Shown: positions 1 to 9,553, numbered from the stretch's first letter. The stretch is 64,000 nucleotides of DNA from Thermodesulforhabdus norvegica (GCF_900114975.1 NZ_FOUU01000001.1:1-64000), one strand, 5' to 3'. Notes: generated by a model from the sequence alone, not told the origin. Program-made: numbers and translations.

Positions 1-221
1 CCAAGACTGGCTATCTCATCCTCCATCTGTATAAAAGTACCACCAAGAGCAGGAAGCCTGACGGCCATCGCCTCACTTATCTCAGTAGCCGGCGTTATAG
101 GATACCCCGCAAAAAACCTGCACCCGGCAGCAAGAGCACCCTCCACTATGGCCTCATTACCCTGCAACAAAACAGGTCGTCCCATCTCTCCGGTCACTAC
201 CTCATCACTCCCCTTCGGCAT
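1..221 (-). CDS. korA: 2-oxoacid:ferredoxin oxidoreductase alpha subunit, partial (korA-like)
   Basis: Only the N-terminal 73 residues lie in the window; the gene runs off the left edge. Translating the minus strand from the ATG at 219-221 gives a protein opening [14 protein letters not shown], followed by [20 protein letters not shown], then [11 protein letters not shown] and QMEDEIAS. This is the characteristic start of the pyrimidine-binding alpha chain of KorA/VorB enzymes, which oxidise 2-oxoacids to acyl-CoA with ferredoxin. A GAAGG Shine-Dalgarno sits about 11 bases upstream. The start lies 16 bases after the stop of the ferredoxin-like delta subunit, so the two are one operon. The 2-oxoglutarate specificity is inferred from the neighbouring aconitase and isocitrate dehydrogenase; a branched-chain 2-oxoacid enzyme cannot be excluded. 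Beta and gamma chains would be expected beyond the edge. Confidence 0.85.
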   Translation of the reverse strand, partial: MPKGSDEVVTGEMGRPVLLQGNEAIVEGALAAGCRFFAGYPITPATEISEAMAVRLPALGGTFIQMEDEIASL

Positions 222-237
222 AACGTTTCACAACCTT

Positions 238-510
238 CTACACCGCTTCCAGCTGATTCTCTTTTCTGGGCCGCACGCTTATGGCAAAATCCGGACAGTG
301 CGTCTCACACCACCCACAGCCCGTACACTTCTCAGACGCCACAACCTGAGGATTCCCCTCCTCATCCATCTCTATGCACTGCACAGGACAAAAGGCAGCA
401 CAAATACCACAGGACTTGCACCAGGCACGAAAAATATCAATCTCATACTGCCTGCGACCCTTCTTAACCCCCTGCCCCACCGTCTGATCATCCCTTCGCT
501 TCTCTCCCAT
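238..510 (-). CDS. korD: 2-oxoacid:ferredoxin oxidoreductase delta subunit, 2x[4Fe-4S] ferredoxin
   Basis: A 90-residue ferredoxin-like protein with two CxxCxxC...C clusters: CKSCGICAAFC at about residues 31-41 and CTGCGWCETHC at about 62-72, each followed by the usual Pro. The pattern and length fit the small delta chain of KorDABC-type oxidoreductases, which passes electrons from the catalytic subunits to free ferredoxin in the cytoplasm. AGGTGG lies 7 bases before the ATG. It directly precedes the alpha-chain gene on the same strand, giving the common D-A gene order. A 179-base gap separates it from the aconitase stop, so it may have its own promoter or be the tail of the acnA transcript. 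A stand-alone ferredoxin is the alternative, but the downstream alpha subunit makes that unlikely. Confidence 0.88.
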   Translation of the reverse strand: MGEKRRDDQTVGQGVKKGRRQYEIDIFRAWCKSCGICAAFCPVQCIEMDEEGNPQVVASEKCTGCGWCETHCPDFAISVRPRKENQLEAV

Positions 511-689
511 ATCACACCACCTGTAGCAGTCGGATCCATCTACAAGACTTGCAACAAACCCGCATAAATCCGAAACCCTTGCTTCCGCATTTTAGCCAAC
601 CGACAATTCTCAACCCTAGGTCACTCCCGTTCTTAAAGATCGTGTTTTTGGATTCTGACCCGGAAATTATCTTTAAAACCCCACAAGCC

Positions 690-3338
690 TTAAAGTTGCT
701 GACAATCTGTTACGGCAATTTTTCTCAACACGTAGTTGAGGATACCTCCGTTCCTGTAATAATCCACTTCAACATCGGTATCCAAACGAGCCACCACATA
801 AAAGGTTTTTTCTTTGCCGTCTGAAATAGCTTTTACCATCAGCTTTTTTCTCGGTTTGATGTCGTTAACACCCAAAATGTGGTACTCTTCGGTGCCATCA
901 AGCCCCAGGGACTCGGCAGACTGACCTTCTTCAAATTGTAAGGGTAAAATTCCCATTCCGATCAGATTGCTCCTGTGAATTCTTTCAAAAGACTGTGCTA
1001 TTACTGCTTTAACACCAAGAAGTTTTGGCCCTTTAGCCGCCCAGTCTCTGGAAGAGCCGGTGCCATATTCTTTCCCACCCAGCACGATAAGAGGAACCCC
1101 TTCCCGCCTATAAGCCTCGGCAGCATCAAAAACAAACATTTTCTTTTTTTCGGGAAACTTAACCGTAAACCCGCCTGATTCTGAAACCAGTTTATTTCGA
1201 ATTCGAATGTTGGAAAAAGTCCCTCTCATCATTACTTCATGATTTCCTCGCCTGGCTCCATAACTGTTGAATCTGTCTGGAGTAATGCCAAAGGATTTCA
1301 GGAACTGACCAGCAGGATAGTCTTCAGGAATAGCACCCGCAGGTGAGATATGATCGGTCGTAACGGAATCGCCAAGCCATAGCAACACCCTGGCCCCTCG
1401 AATGTCCTGCAACTCAGGTACCTCCAGTGAGAAATCATCAAAAAAGGGGGGTCGCTGTATGTAGGTGGATTTTGGATCCCAGGGGTAAGTAACGCTCTCT
1501 TCAACCGATAGATTTTTCCACAATTCGTCACCATCTACTATATGCTTATAATTTTCCTCATAAAGCTCTGATATAATATGCTGCCTGACCAGTTTATCTA
1601 TCTCTGAGTCGTCAGGGAGTATGTCAGCGAGGTAAACAGGCATACCGTTTGGATCCATACCAAGTGGTTCCTGCTCAAAGTCTATATCCACTCTGCCCGC
1701 CAGCGCAAAAGCCACTACCATCACTGGGGAAGCTAAGAAATTGGACTTCACCTTCTGATGAATTCTTGCCTCAAAATTCCGGTTACCTGAAAGGACGGCA
1801 ACCACGTTTAGATTATGCTTTTCGACGGCTTTTTCCACTTCCGGGTGAAGCGGCCCGGAATTTCCGATACAGGTGGTACAGCCGTAGGCCACGGCGTGAA
1901 ATCCCAATGCCTCGAGATAAGGCAAAAGGCCGGAGTTATGGAGATAACTGATTACAACTCTGGAGCCTGGCGCAAAAGAAGTCTTCACATAACCTGGAAC
2001 TTTCAGGCCCTTTTTTACGGCGTTCCGAGCAAGCAATGCAGCTCCAATAAGAACTTGAGGATTAGAAGTGTTAGTGCATGAGGTGATGGCAGCTATAACC
2101 ACACTACCGTCGGAAATTTCAACGGTTTCCCCTCTGATATGGACCGAAACAGCTCTTTTAGGGTGATCTTTACCCAGGATTTCGGCAAACTTTTTCTTTA
2201 GCTCGGGAAGTTCAACACGATCCATAGGCCTGGAAGGCCCTGCTACCGCAATTCTGGTCGCAGAAAGATCCACCTCTATCACATCACTGTATTCCGGATT
2301 TTCTTCGCCGGTGTAATAGAGCCCCATCGCCGGAGCCACCCGTTCTGTAATCAACGCCTCACGTCTTCGACCTGTAAGATACAAAAATTCAACAACCTTC
2401 CTGTCCACCGGGAAAAAGCCCACCGTTGCACCGTATTCCGGACTCATGTTGGCAATAGTTGTTCGTGTGGGAACGGGCAAATCTTTCAGGGCTGGCCCAA
2501 AAAACTCGACGAATTTTTCAACTACTCCGTAGTCCCTTAATATCCTCGTTATCCTGAGAACGAGATCCGTGGCAGTGGTGCCCTCTGGCAGTTTACCCAC
2601 CAGCCGAACGCCGATAACCTGAGGAATTGTCATGAAACAGGGCTGGCCCAACAGAACGGCTTCCGCCTCAATTCCGCCAACCCCCCACCCCAGTACGCCA
2701 ATCCCGTTGACCATGGTCGTGTGCGAATCGAGTCCCACAACGCTGTCGGGAAAGCAGAGCACCCTTCCGTTTTTTCGACTATGCCAGAAAACCTTGCTAA
2801 GGTATTCGAGGTTAATTTGATGACAGATTCCGGACCCGGGCGGGATCATGCGAAAATTGTCGAAACTTTTCTGTGCCCACTTAAGGAACCTATAGCGTTC
2901 CTTGTTCCTCTCATACTCTCTAAGGGTATTATACATAAAGGCATCCGCGGTGCCGTAAAAATCCACCTGAACGGAATGGTCGGCCACTAAATCCACCGGC
3001 ACCATAGGGTTCACAACTCCAGGATCTTTACCCAAACGAAGCATCGCATCACGCATAGCTGCAAGATCGGCTACAGCGGGCACACCCGTAAAATCCTGCA
3101 TCAGCACCCGGGTGGGGAAAAAGGGAATCTCCACCGGTTCTTTGTATTCACCTTTCCAGTTAACAAGCTTTTCAATGTGATGCTCCTTGACAAGCTTTCC
3201 GTCCTGCCGTCGCAGAAGGTTTTCCAGCAGAATTCGTATTGAATAGGGAAGATGATTCAGGCGATCTCCACATAATCCTTTTAGATCGATAAATTCAAAG
3301 ACTTCACCATCCTTCTCAATCTGCGTTCTCACATTCAT
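690..3338 (-). CDS. acnA: aconitate hydratase, AcnA/IRP type
   Basis: Aconitase of 882 residues, the usual size for the AcnA/iron-regulatory-protein-like group. It interconverts citrate, cis-aconitate and isocitrate using a [4Fe-4S] cluster. The cluster cysteines are visible as TSCTNTSNP (about residue 420) and YGCTTCIGNSG (about residues 488 and 491). The C-terminal swivel domain follows, with GDSVTTDHISPAG and the YGTGSSRDWAAKG substrate-binding motif. The open frame extends 46 codons upstream, but that part overlaps tctB; the ATG at 3336-3338 has AAGGAG six bases ahead and starts just after the tctB stop, so it was chosen. It is the last gene of the leftward tcu-tct cluster, where it would convert the cis-aconitate made by TcuA to isocitrate. 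It may also serve the general TCA cycle. Confidence 0.95.
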   Translation of the reverse strand: MNVRTQIEKDGEVFEFIDLKGLCGDRLNHLPYSIRILLENLLRRQDGKLVKEHHIEKLVNWKGEYKEPVEIPFFPTRVLMQDFTGVPAVADLAAMRDAMLRLGKDPGVVNPMVPVDLVADHSVQVDFYGTADAFMYNTLREYERNKERYRFLKWAQKSFDNFRMIPPGSGICHQINLEYLSKVFWHSRKNGRVLCFPDSVVGLDSHTTMVNGIGVLGWGVGGIEAEAVLLGQPCFMTIPQVIGVRLVGKLPEGTTATDLVLRITRILRDYGVVEKFVEFFGPALKDLPVPTRTTIANMSPEYGATVGFFPVDRKVVEFLYLTGRRREALITERVAPAMGLYYTGEENPEYSDVIEVDLSATRIAVAGPSRPMDRVELPELKKKFAEILGKDHPKRAVSVHIRGETVEISDGSVVIAAITSCTNTSNPQVLIGAALLARNAVKKGLKVPGYVKTSFAPGSRVVISYLHNSGLLPYLEALGFHAVAYGCTTCIGNSGPLHPEVEKAVEKHNLNVVAVLSGNRNFEARIHQKVKSNFLASPVMVVAFALAGRVDIDFEQEPLGMDPNGMPVYLADILPDDSEIDKLVRQHIISELYEENYKHIVDGDELWKNLSVEESVTYPWDPKSTYIQRPPFFDDFSLEVPELQDIRGARVLLWLGDSVTTDHISPAGAIPEDYPAGQFLKSFGITPDRFNSYGARRGNHEVMMRGTFSNIRIRNKLVSESGGFTVKFPEKKKMFVFDAAEAYRREGVPLIVLGGKEYGTGSSRDWAAKGPKLLGVKAVIAQSFERIHRSNLIGMGILPLQFEEGQSAESLGLDGTEEYHILGVNDIKPRKKLMVKAISDGKEKTFYVVARLDTDVEVDYYRNGGILNYVLRKIAVTDCQQL

Positions 3339-3358
3339 ACTCTCCTTGTTCCTCCTTC

Positions 3359-3832
3359 TTATCTCATCAACCATGGGAGTGTGATTAATCCCTCGGGCCA
3401 GTCCATTTGTAATAAGGACGAAGCAATCAACAGAAAACCGAAACCGGCAGCTCCTGCAATGAATGACAGTAGCCAACCTACTCTGGTTTCATACCGATAA
3501 AAAAGCAGGATACTCAAAGACATGGCAAGGGGATACCCTAAAATCCAGATACCCAGATAAATGGCAATTATGATGCCCAGGTATTTAGCAAAACGCATCC
3601 ATACAATCGAGGAATCGGCTTCTTTGGAGACCGACACGGTCTTTCCGCCCAAGATTCTACGAAGATCCATAAAGAGGGCAATTAAAGCCACAATCAAAAG
3701 AAAACCACTTACGTAAAGAGGGAAAATCCTGGCAAGAAAGTCGTACGACAAAGCGTCCACTACCCCGTAAGTAAAGCACAGAACAAAAAAGAGTGAAAAA
3801 AACAGTCCGGCATCAAGCTTTTGCAGTTTCAT
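3359..3832 (-). CDS. tctB: tripartite tricarboxylate transporter small membrane subunit TctB
   Basis: A 157-residue, very hydrophobic protein with about four membrane segments (near residues 10-28, 36-55, 85-105 and 125-145). This matches the small TctB subunit of TTT transporters, whose sequences are poorly conserved. Identification rests on size, topology and position: its start overlaps the end of tctA by 20 bases and tctC lies just upstream. With TctA it forms the inner-membrane part of a secondary transporter fed by the periplasmic binding protein. Translation is probably coupled to tctA; GAGG stands 11 bases before the ATG. Confidence 0.85.
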   Translation of the reverse strand: MKLQKLDAGLFFSLFFVLCFTYGVVDALSYDFLARIFPLYVSGFLLIVALIALFMDLRRILGGKTVSVSKEADSSIVWMRFAKYLGIIIAIYLGIWILGYPLAMSLSILLFYRYETRVGWLLSFIAGAAGFGFLLIASSLLQMDWPEGLITLPWLMR

Positions 3833-5315
3833 GTTCTATACCGCCTCTATCTTTTGACCTTCTCTTCGGCTTAAAGCGTATGCTAAGATAAATACATATG
3901 CCGATAATCACGGCGAGTATCACCACACCAGGTCTTTTCACCCAATCCAGACCGTATCTCTGGACGGAAATAAACAGGTAGGTTTCCAGATTACGTGACA
4001 GAACATAACCAATAAGAGTGGCAGGTCTAGACCATCCATAACGCTTCATTAGCCATCCCATTATTCCCAAAACGAGCAGAGAAATGAGATCCCCCCAACT
4101 CCGGGTTGCCTGATAAGAGGCAAAGGTGATGATAAGGATCATAAACGGAGCTAGATACGAGAACGGAACAATTGTCAGTCGGGTGATAGGCTTGGAGAGA
4201 AGAATACTCAGGCCCGCTCCAAAGACATTAGCCAGAGCCAGACTCCACACGGCCGTGTAAATTAGATCCACATGCTCCGTTACCATCGCCGGTCCCGGTT
4301 GAATTCCGAGAATCAAGAGTCCGCCGAGGAACACAGCCATGGAACCGGATCCGGGAATACCGAAGAGAAAGGTGGGAATGAGGCCGCCGCCTTCTTTGGC
4401 ATTGTTGGCACTTTCCGGGGCAATTACACCCCGAATATCACCTTTTCCAAAATTTTCCCTATCTCTCGTGGTCTGGATTATGTGCCCGTAAGCAATCCAG
4501 TCCACTACAGAGCCGCCCAGGCCGGGAATGAAACCGACGATAACTCCAATAATGCTACACCGGAGAACAATGAGTTTGTTTTTAAGCGTATCTTTTACAC
4601 CGTCCAGCCAGCCTTTACCGAGGCTTTCCACCTCGGCAATGGAGCGTCCCTGAATAAGCAAATCAATAATTTCAGGAAATGCAAAAAGCCCCAGGCCCAC
4701 AACCACCAGTGGAACACCGTCCATCAAGTAATCGATTCCGAAAGTATACCTATATTCGGCTACTGCCGGAGCGTCACCTACAGTTCCGAGCATCACACCG
4801 AATCCAGCTGCAAGTACGCCTTTAAGTGCATTATCTCCCGAGAGAACACCCACCATGGACATGCCGAGCACCGCCAGCATGAACAGCTCGGGAGAACCAA
4901 AGGCAAGCACCAGAGGGCGGGCTACCGGAATTATGATGCTCAAAACCGTGGCTCCGAATAGCCCGCCAATTAGCGAAGCAGTAAAGGCAGCACCTAGGGC
5001 CCTCGCCGCTTCACCTTTTTTAGCCAACGGATATCCGTCCATAATGGTTGCCTGAGAAGCGGAGGACCCCGGAATGCCCATCATCACAGATGGGAAGGTG
5101 TCTGAGGTTGGAATAACCGCAACCATACCAATGAGTAGAGGAAAGGCCACATCAGGCTCCATTCCGTATATTATGGGCAGCAAAATTGTCATTCCCACAA
5201 TGCCGCCGAGCCCGGGAAGGATACCAACACACAGTCCCACAATTACACCAGTTATAAGCATTGCCAGATGTGTGGGCTCAAACAATCTCAAGAAGGTCTC
5301 TAGCATCAGATCCAT
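3813..5315 (-). CDS. tctA: tripartite tricarboxylate transporter large membrane subunit TctA
   Basis: A 500-residue integral membrane protein with the hallmarks of TctA: the repeated GxxPGLGG motif (ILPGLGGIVG near residue 32 and FIPGLGGSVVDW near 260), the GIPGSSAS segment near residue 80 and about 11-12 membrane helices. It is the ion-coupled permease of the TTT family that imports citrate or related tricarboxylates delivered by TctC. A TTG at 5321 is possible, but the ATG at 5313-5315 has GGAG at better spacing. The gene lies between tctC and tctB in the leftward operon with tcuAB and acnA, which points to a tricarboxylate as the cargo. The exact substrate cannot be read from the sequence. 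Confidence 0.93.
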   Translation of the reverse strand: MDLMLETFLRLFEPTHLAMLITGVIVGLCVGILPGLGGIVGMTILLPIIYGMEPDVAFPLLIGMVAVIPTSDTFPSVMMGIPGSSASQATIMDGYPLAKKGEAARALGAAFTASLIGGLFGATVLSIIIPVARPLVLAFGSPELFMLAVLGMSMVGVLSGDNALKGVLAAGFGVMLGTVGDAPAVAEYRYTFGIDYLMDGVPLVVVGLGLFAFPEIIDLLIQGRSIAEVESLGKGWLDGVKDTLKNKLIVLRCSIIGVIVGFIPGLGGSVVDWIAYGHIIQTTRDRENFGKGDIRGVIAPESANNAKEGGGLIPTFLFGIPGSGSMAVFLGGLLILGIQPGPAMVTEHVDLIYTAVWSLALANVFGAGLSILLSKPITRLTIVPFSYLAPFMILIITFASYQATRSWGDLISLLVLGIMGWLMKRYGWSRPATLIGYVLSRNLETYLFISVQRYGLDWVKRPGVVILAVIIGICIYLSIRFKPKRRSKDRGGIEHETAKA

Positions 5316-5392
5316 TGGCAAATCTCCAGGAAGCGCAGGCGAGTTTTAAAACACAGCAATTATTCTAACTTCTCAGCAACGGCTCGAAGTCC

Positions 5393-6475
5393 TTAATCCA
5401 CGGTAACACCGTACTTGTCTTTGATCCACTTGAGAACCCAGGCTTTGCTTTCCGGAGGAACATCCAGTACCGACTGAAAAGCCTTCGCCGCCTTCTCCCC
5501 GTAATACTGCTTGTAACCACCAAGGTTTTTTTCAATGACCTTCTGGAACTCGGGATCCTCTATCGTCTTCTTAGCCGCCTCCCGCCAGACTGCCACAATC
5601 TCCGCCGGAGTCTTTTCAGGCAACCACACTGCTTTCTGTACTGCAAATCCCGCCACAAAGAAGGCTTTCCAGGCTTCCCAGGCGGGGCCAGAAGGTTTTT
5701 TCCCGTGTACCATCTCGTAAACTTCGGGGAAGCAGGGAAGGTCCGGTTCAATGGGATCACGGACGATGTTACCTTCCTCATCCAGTACGCCCCAGGTCAT
5801 CAAAGGAATAGCCTTTTTCATCTCCACCAGAGGTCGCACGTTTTCTATGTATGCTGTGGAAGTCTGATAATCTATGTTGACTTCTCCCTGTTCGAAAGCA
5901 ACCCGGCCAGCTCCTCGACCTTTGTAGCCGAATACCGCTTTAACGTTTAGACCGAGCATGTCGAAAGCCAGCAGTGGAACCAGATCCAGAGAGGTAACAC
6001 CCTGAGAAGCATACACCAACTCTTTCTTAAACCCTTTGAGATCTGCCGCTGACTTAACACCCAGATCGGGGTTGATGTACACAACACCGCCCGTACTTGA
6101 AGCTAAGACAATATGATACTTTGAGAAATCGTACTTCACCTTACTGTTTCCAAGAAGATAGGGAAAGGTGGTGGAACCCGAAGATCCGAAGATTGTTAGC
6201 CCGTCCGGACGTGCCCGTTCGTGAAAGTAGTTCGCACCAACGATGCTTCCTCCACCGGGCATGTTCTTGATAACTATTGTCGGATTGCCGGGCAGGTACT
6301 TTTGAAGGTAAGGGGCGTAAAGGCGTGCCCACACGTCACTTCCTCCACCTACGCTGAACGGTATAATCCACTTAATCGTCTTCCCGGAGAAATCGACTTC
6401 AGCATTTGCTGAAGTAACCAGTCCAAAGGCTGTGATAAAAGCAACAACCAATGCCCAGACCTTTTTCTTACACAT
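5393..6475 (-). CDS. tctC: tripartite tricarboxylate transporter substrate-binding protein (TctC/Bug family)
   Basis: A 360-residue exported protein with a clear signal peptide (KKK, hydrophobic stretch, ANA cleavage site near residue 25). The mature part begins with the Bug/TctC pattern: IKWIIPFSVGGGSDVWAR, then NMPGGGSIVGANYF, the ligand-binding loops of this family. It captures the substrate in the periplasm and hands it to TctA/TctB. At 360 residues it is slightly longer than the usual 320-330. It is the first transporter gene in the leftward operon, 75 bases after the small secreted protein gene. Substrate is inferred from the neighbours (tricarballylate, aconitate or citrate). Confidence 0.92.
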   Translation of the reverse strand: MCKKKVWALVVAFITAFGLVTSANAEVDFSGKTIKWIIPFSVGGGSDVWARLYAPYLQKYLPGNPTIVIKNMPGGGSIVGANYFHERARPDGLTIFGSSGSTTFPYLLGNSKVKYDFSKYHIVLASSTGGVVYINPDLGVKSAADLKGFKKELVYASQGVTSLDLVPLLAFDMLGLNVKAVFGYKGRGAGRVAFEQGEVNIDYQTSTAYIENVRPLVEMKKAIPLMTWGVLDEEGNIVRDPIEPDLPCFPEVYEMVHGKKPSGPAWEAWKAFFVAGFAVQKAVWLPEKTPAEIVAVWREAAKKTIEDPEFQKVIEKNLGGYKQYYGEKAAKAFQSVLDVPPESKAWVLKWIKDKYGVTVD

Positions 6476-6550
6476 GCCTTCCTCCTTTTCTCATGCTAAG
6501 GTTCACCCACTTCACGCGACGCTTACCAGGTATTGATAAAATCCACCTTT

Positions 6551-6931
6551 TTATTGCGCCTCCGTAAAAGTAACCACAGTCTCGGCAAGCACACTGTAGT
6601 CGGGATCCGTGACCTTAAGAGTATAACTCCCGGCCCTGATGATCTTCTTTGATATGAAACGGCTGCAGTCCCACACCACTTCCCAGTTACCTTTATCATC
6701 TGCAATGGGAGTTTTGTCCAAGGCAAAACTGATGTCTGTAATCACACCATCGTCAGCCACGAAAAGTATTGCCAGCTCCTGACCGGGAGAGAATCCCGAT
6801 CCCTTAAGCCGAACCTCTACTTTTTTGCCTAACTTAACCTGCGCTGGTTCGACCCAAAATTTAACGTCAGCAAAGGCCATTGACAGGGTGCACAAAAGCA
6901 AAACCAATCCCCCAATAATTGCTCGCTTCAT
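6551..6931 (-). CDS. small secreted protein of unknown function in the tricarboxylate operon
   Basis: A 126-residue protein with a signal peptide (MKRAIIGGLVLLLCTLSMAFA) and a mature part that looks all-beta, with alternating hydrophobic residues and an Ig-like ending (AGSYTLKVTDPDYSVLAETV). The phrase VEPAQVKLGKKVEVRLKGSGFSPGQE resembles the openings of Ig/IPT-like or fibronectin-like single domains. I do not recognise a named family. The ATG at 6931 was chosen over the in-frame start 13 codons upstream because GAGGAGGG precedes it. It sits between tcuB and tctC on the same strand, so it is probably co-expressed with the transporter. A periplasmic accessory or binding role is only inference. 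Confidence 0.75.
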   Translation of the reverse strand: MKRAIIGGLVLLLCTLSMAFADVKFWVEPAQVKLGKKVEVRLKGSGFSPGQELAILFVADDGVITDISFALDKTPIADDKGNWEVVWDCSRFISKKIIRAGSYTLKVTDPDYSVLAETVVTFTEAQ

Positions 6932-7068
6932 AAGACCCTCCTCCGTGATTTTTGGAACTCCCTCCATCAACCTATGGTTTTACATCTCCCAGAAACAACC
7001 CCGGACACCCCCGTTAAGGGGCATCATATTCGACAATCACCCTGAAACAACATCTCAAAGAAAAATGG

Positions 7069-8163
7069 CTAGAAGCCTTTTGGGAACTCTTCAGCGTTTT
7101 TTAAAAGAGCAGCGTACCGATAGATCCCGTGAATGAATTTACTACAGGGAGTCAGGAAAAAAAGACCCGCTACCAAGCCTAAATGAACCGTCAGTAACAA
7201 ACCCATGAGCACAGTACCCCTCAGCAAAAGCAAAAATATACCGCTAAAGGCAATCAGAAAAAGCAGAGCAAGCATGAACAGGTCATGGATCGTGGATTTT
7301 CGATCGGAAGGATTGCTGTCAATGCGGTATTTCAGATAGACGAGCCCCGATGTTCCAACCAAAATTGCAAAGCCTCCGACTGTTCCGAGAACCACGGGTA
7401 AGCTGAACCAGGAATAGGGACCGGCAATACCGAGAACGTGATGGTAATAAAAAGCTGCGGTAGTCGCCCCAAAACAAAGTAAGAAGCCGTAAAAAACGGC
7501 ATGGTGAAGGTAGCGCCTTTTCATGGAGAACTCTTCAGCCGGGTAATTACACCCTACTCCACGGCCTCCCAAAAATTCTAGAGTCAAGGCATTTTTCAGT
7601 GCTCTTGCATGTAATGTCAGCGAGTTCCAGGCCCCGGCAGAGCCACCCATAGCCGCCCATAGGTTCCTTACACCCTTTACAATTCCAAAAATAGCCCACA
7701 TTGCAAGGAGGGAGAACAATAGGATTATCAACGGATAGGGAACTACGGAATAAAATAGACCAGCCTTTGTATCAAGAGATTCAGGGGTGTTTCCCCAAAT
7801 AAATCCCAACAACCCGAAAAAGGCAATAGAGGCCACAACAACAGATATCGATAAAAGTACTCCCCATTTCCCCAAAAAAAATCCGGTCCACGAAGGCCAC
7901 ACACAGCTTTTATAAGTGGTCATTCGCAATTGTGCCATAACTCTGGGAAAGTTCACATTAAAAGGATGAGGAGGAGCATACTGACAGGCATAATAACAAT
8001 CGCGACAGTTATGACAAAGGTTGGCTAGATATATGATATCCTCACGCGAGAAGGTTCTCCTGAGTTCCATGGCCGGAAACACGGCACAAAACCCTTCGCA
8101 GTAACGGCAAGCATTACAAATGGTAAGCACCCTTTCAGCTTCTTTGTAAGGATCGGATAACAT
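7069..8163 (-). CDS. tcuB: tricarballylate/citrate utilization Fe-S membrane protein TcuB
   Basis: A 364-residue protein with an N-terminal ferredoxin-like part holding two cysteine clusters (CNACRYCEGFC near residues 16-26 and CHNCRDCYYAC near 50-60) and then six or so membrane helices. The architecture and the QYAPPHPFNVNFPR stretch are those of TcuB/CitB. In Salmonella, TcuB reoxidises the FAD of TcuA and passes electrons to the quinone pool. The ATG at 8161-8163 lies inside the end of tcuA (29-base overlap), so the two are translationally coupled partners. It would link tricarballylate oxidation to the membrane electron-transport chain of this anaerobe. Confidence 0.93.
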   Translation of the reverse strand: MLSDPYKEAERVLTICNACRYCEGFCAVFPAMELRRTFSREDIIYLANLCHNCRDCYYACQYAPPHPFNVNFPRVMAQLRMTTYKSCVWPSWTGFFLGKWGVLLSISVVVASIAFFGLLGFIWGNTPESLDTKAGLFYSVVPYPLIILLFSLLAMWAIFGIVKGVRNLWAAMGGSAGAWNSLTLHARALKNALTLEFLGGRGVGCNYPAEEFSMKRRYLHHAVFYGFLLCFGATTAAFYYHHVLGIAGPYSWFSLPVVLGTVGGFAILVGTSGLVYLKYRIDSNPSDRKSTIHDLFMLALLFLIAFSGIFLLLLRGTVLMGLLLTVHLGLVAGLFFLTPCSKFIHGIYRYAALLKNAEEFPKGF

Positions 8164-9553
8164 ACCTGACCGCTTCCTTTCCGGCTTCTATCCCAAAAAC
8201 GGTGCCTATGGTCATGCCAAACCCTGCAAGATAGCCGCGTCCAAGAATATTCCCCGCCATGATTTCTCCAGCGGCAAAAATATTGGGAAAAGGTCCGTCA
8301 GGACCAACCACGCGAGCCGAAGCGTCAACCTTAACCCCCAAGTAAGTAAAGGTAATTCCAGGCCGCAGAGGATAGGCGTAGAAAGGTGGTCTATCGATTC
8401 TTCGGGCCCAGTGACTTTTGGGCGGAGAAATACCTCGGGCCACACAATTATCCAATCGCGCAGGATCGAAATCCCTTTCTTCCACGGCAGCGTTAAACTG
8501 ATCTACAGTCAATTTTAGAGCTTTGGGATCTATACCCAGCTTTTCACCCAGATTTTCAACCGTTTCTGCCGTAATCGGTGGAAACACCGAAGGCATAAAA
8601 AGATCCAGAGCTTTGGCGTCGATGATCGCGTAGGCAATCTGATCGGGTTGCTGAGCTACAAGCCTACCCCAGATGGCGTATCTCTTCGGCCAGAAATCTT
8701 CACCCTCATCATAAAAACGCTTAGCCTCCCTGTTAACCACAATGCCGAAGGTGATACAATCCAGTCTTGTGACGATACCACCGTCGAATTCGGGGGCCCG
8801 CGCATCCACCGCAACGGCATGGCACTGTGTCGGATCACCAACGGGCACGGCACCATGTTTTAGAAGTGCCTTCAGCATACGCCCTCTATTGTAAGGTGTG
8901 CCCCGAATGACAAAGCGATCTGCCGCCTCGCCCCAGTATTCCTTTATCCATTCCTTATTGGCCTGAAATCCCCCTGTGGCAACAACCAGACTTCGAGCTT
9001 CAATTGGCCGTACCAGATTATCTATCCTCACATGAAGCCGTCTGAAAAGACCATCTTCTATTTCCAAATCCACTGCTTCAGCACAGGTCAGGATTTCAAC
9101 CCCCAGCTGCCGGGCCTTCCTGTAATATGCATTAACAAGAGCCTTACCACCTCCCAGAAAGAAGGCGTTTGTCCTTGATAAATGCAGAGTTCCCCGCATG
9201 GCTGGCTGAAAACGACAACCATGAGCTTCCATCCATCGGCCCAGGTCCCTCGAACGCTTTATGGTCAATCGTGCGAGTTCCTCATCGGTATGCCCACCTG
9301 TTACGGCCATCAAATCCTCAAAAAACTCCTCTTCTGAGTACGGACCAGTCAGGTAATCATTAGCACTCGCATGGACATACCGAATATTTCGTGTATGCCG
9401 ACTATTGCCACCACGGCACCATCCCGGTGCACTTTCCAATAACAAAACATCCGCACCCGCTTCTCTAGCGGTCATGGCGGCACATAATGCTGCGTTGCCA
9501 CCGCCTGCAACAATTACGTCATAATTTTTCGTTTCAAAAGGACGATGAGTCAC
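8135..9553 (-). CDS. tcuA: FAD-dependent tricarballylate dehydrogenase TcuA
   Basis: A 472-residue flavoprotein of the fumarate reductase/succinate dehydrogenase flavoprotein superfamily. The Rossmann FAD motif is at the N-terminus (DVIVAGGGNAALCAAMTARE), GGNSRHTRNIRY follows, and a second FAD contact is near the C-terminus (FAAGEIMAGNILGRGYLAGFG). Length and these stretches match TcuA/CobZ, which oxidises tricarballylate to cis-aconitate. The start is GTG at 9551-9553 with GAGG seven bases ahead. It is the first gene of the leftward operon and faces the sigma-54 activator gene across a 303-base regulatory gap containing a sigma-54-like promoter. A related dehydrogenase for another substituted tricarboxylate is possible. 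Confidence 0.92.
   Translation of the reverse strand: MTHRPFETKNYDVIVAGGGNAALCAAMTAREAGADVLLLESAPGWCRGGNSRHTRNIRYVHASANDYLTGPYSEEEFFEDLMAVTGGHTDEELARLTIKRSRDLGRWMEAHGCRFQPAMRGTLHLSRTNAFFLGGGKALVNAYYRKARQLGVEILTCAEAVDLEIEDGLFRRLHVRIDNLVRPIEARSLVVATGGFQANKEWIKEYWGEAADRFVIRGTPYNRGRMLKALLKHGAVPVGDPTQCHAVAVDARAPEFDGGIVTRLDCITFGIVVNREAKRFYDEGEDFWPKRYAIWGRLVAQQPDQIAYAIIDAKALDLFMPSVFPPITAETVENLGEKLGIDPKALKLTVDQFNAAVEERDFDPARLDNCVARGISPPKSHWARRIDRPPFYAYPLRPGITFTYLGVKVDASARVVGPDGPFPNIFAAGEIMAGNILGRGYLAGFGMTIGTVFGIEAGKEAVRYVIRSLQRS

Noticed and set aside
3339-3476. 46-codon extension of aconitase upstream of ATG 3338
   Set aside because: It lies in the tctB gene in another frame, is unlike any aconitase start, and AAGGAG precedes the internal ATG.
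4272-4961. 229-codon open frame antisense to tctA
   Set aside because: Low-complexity, no domain; tctA on the other strand is well conserved.
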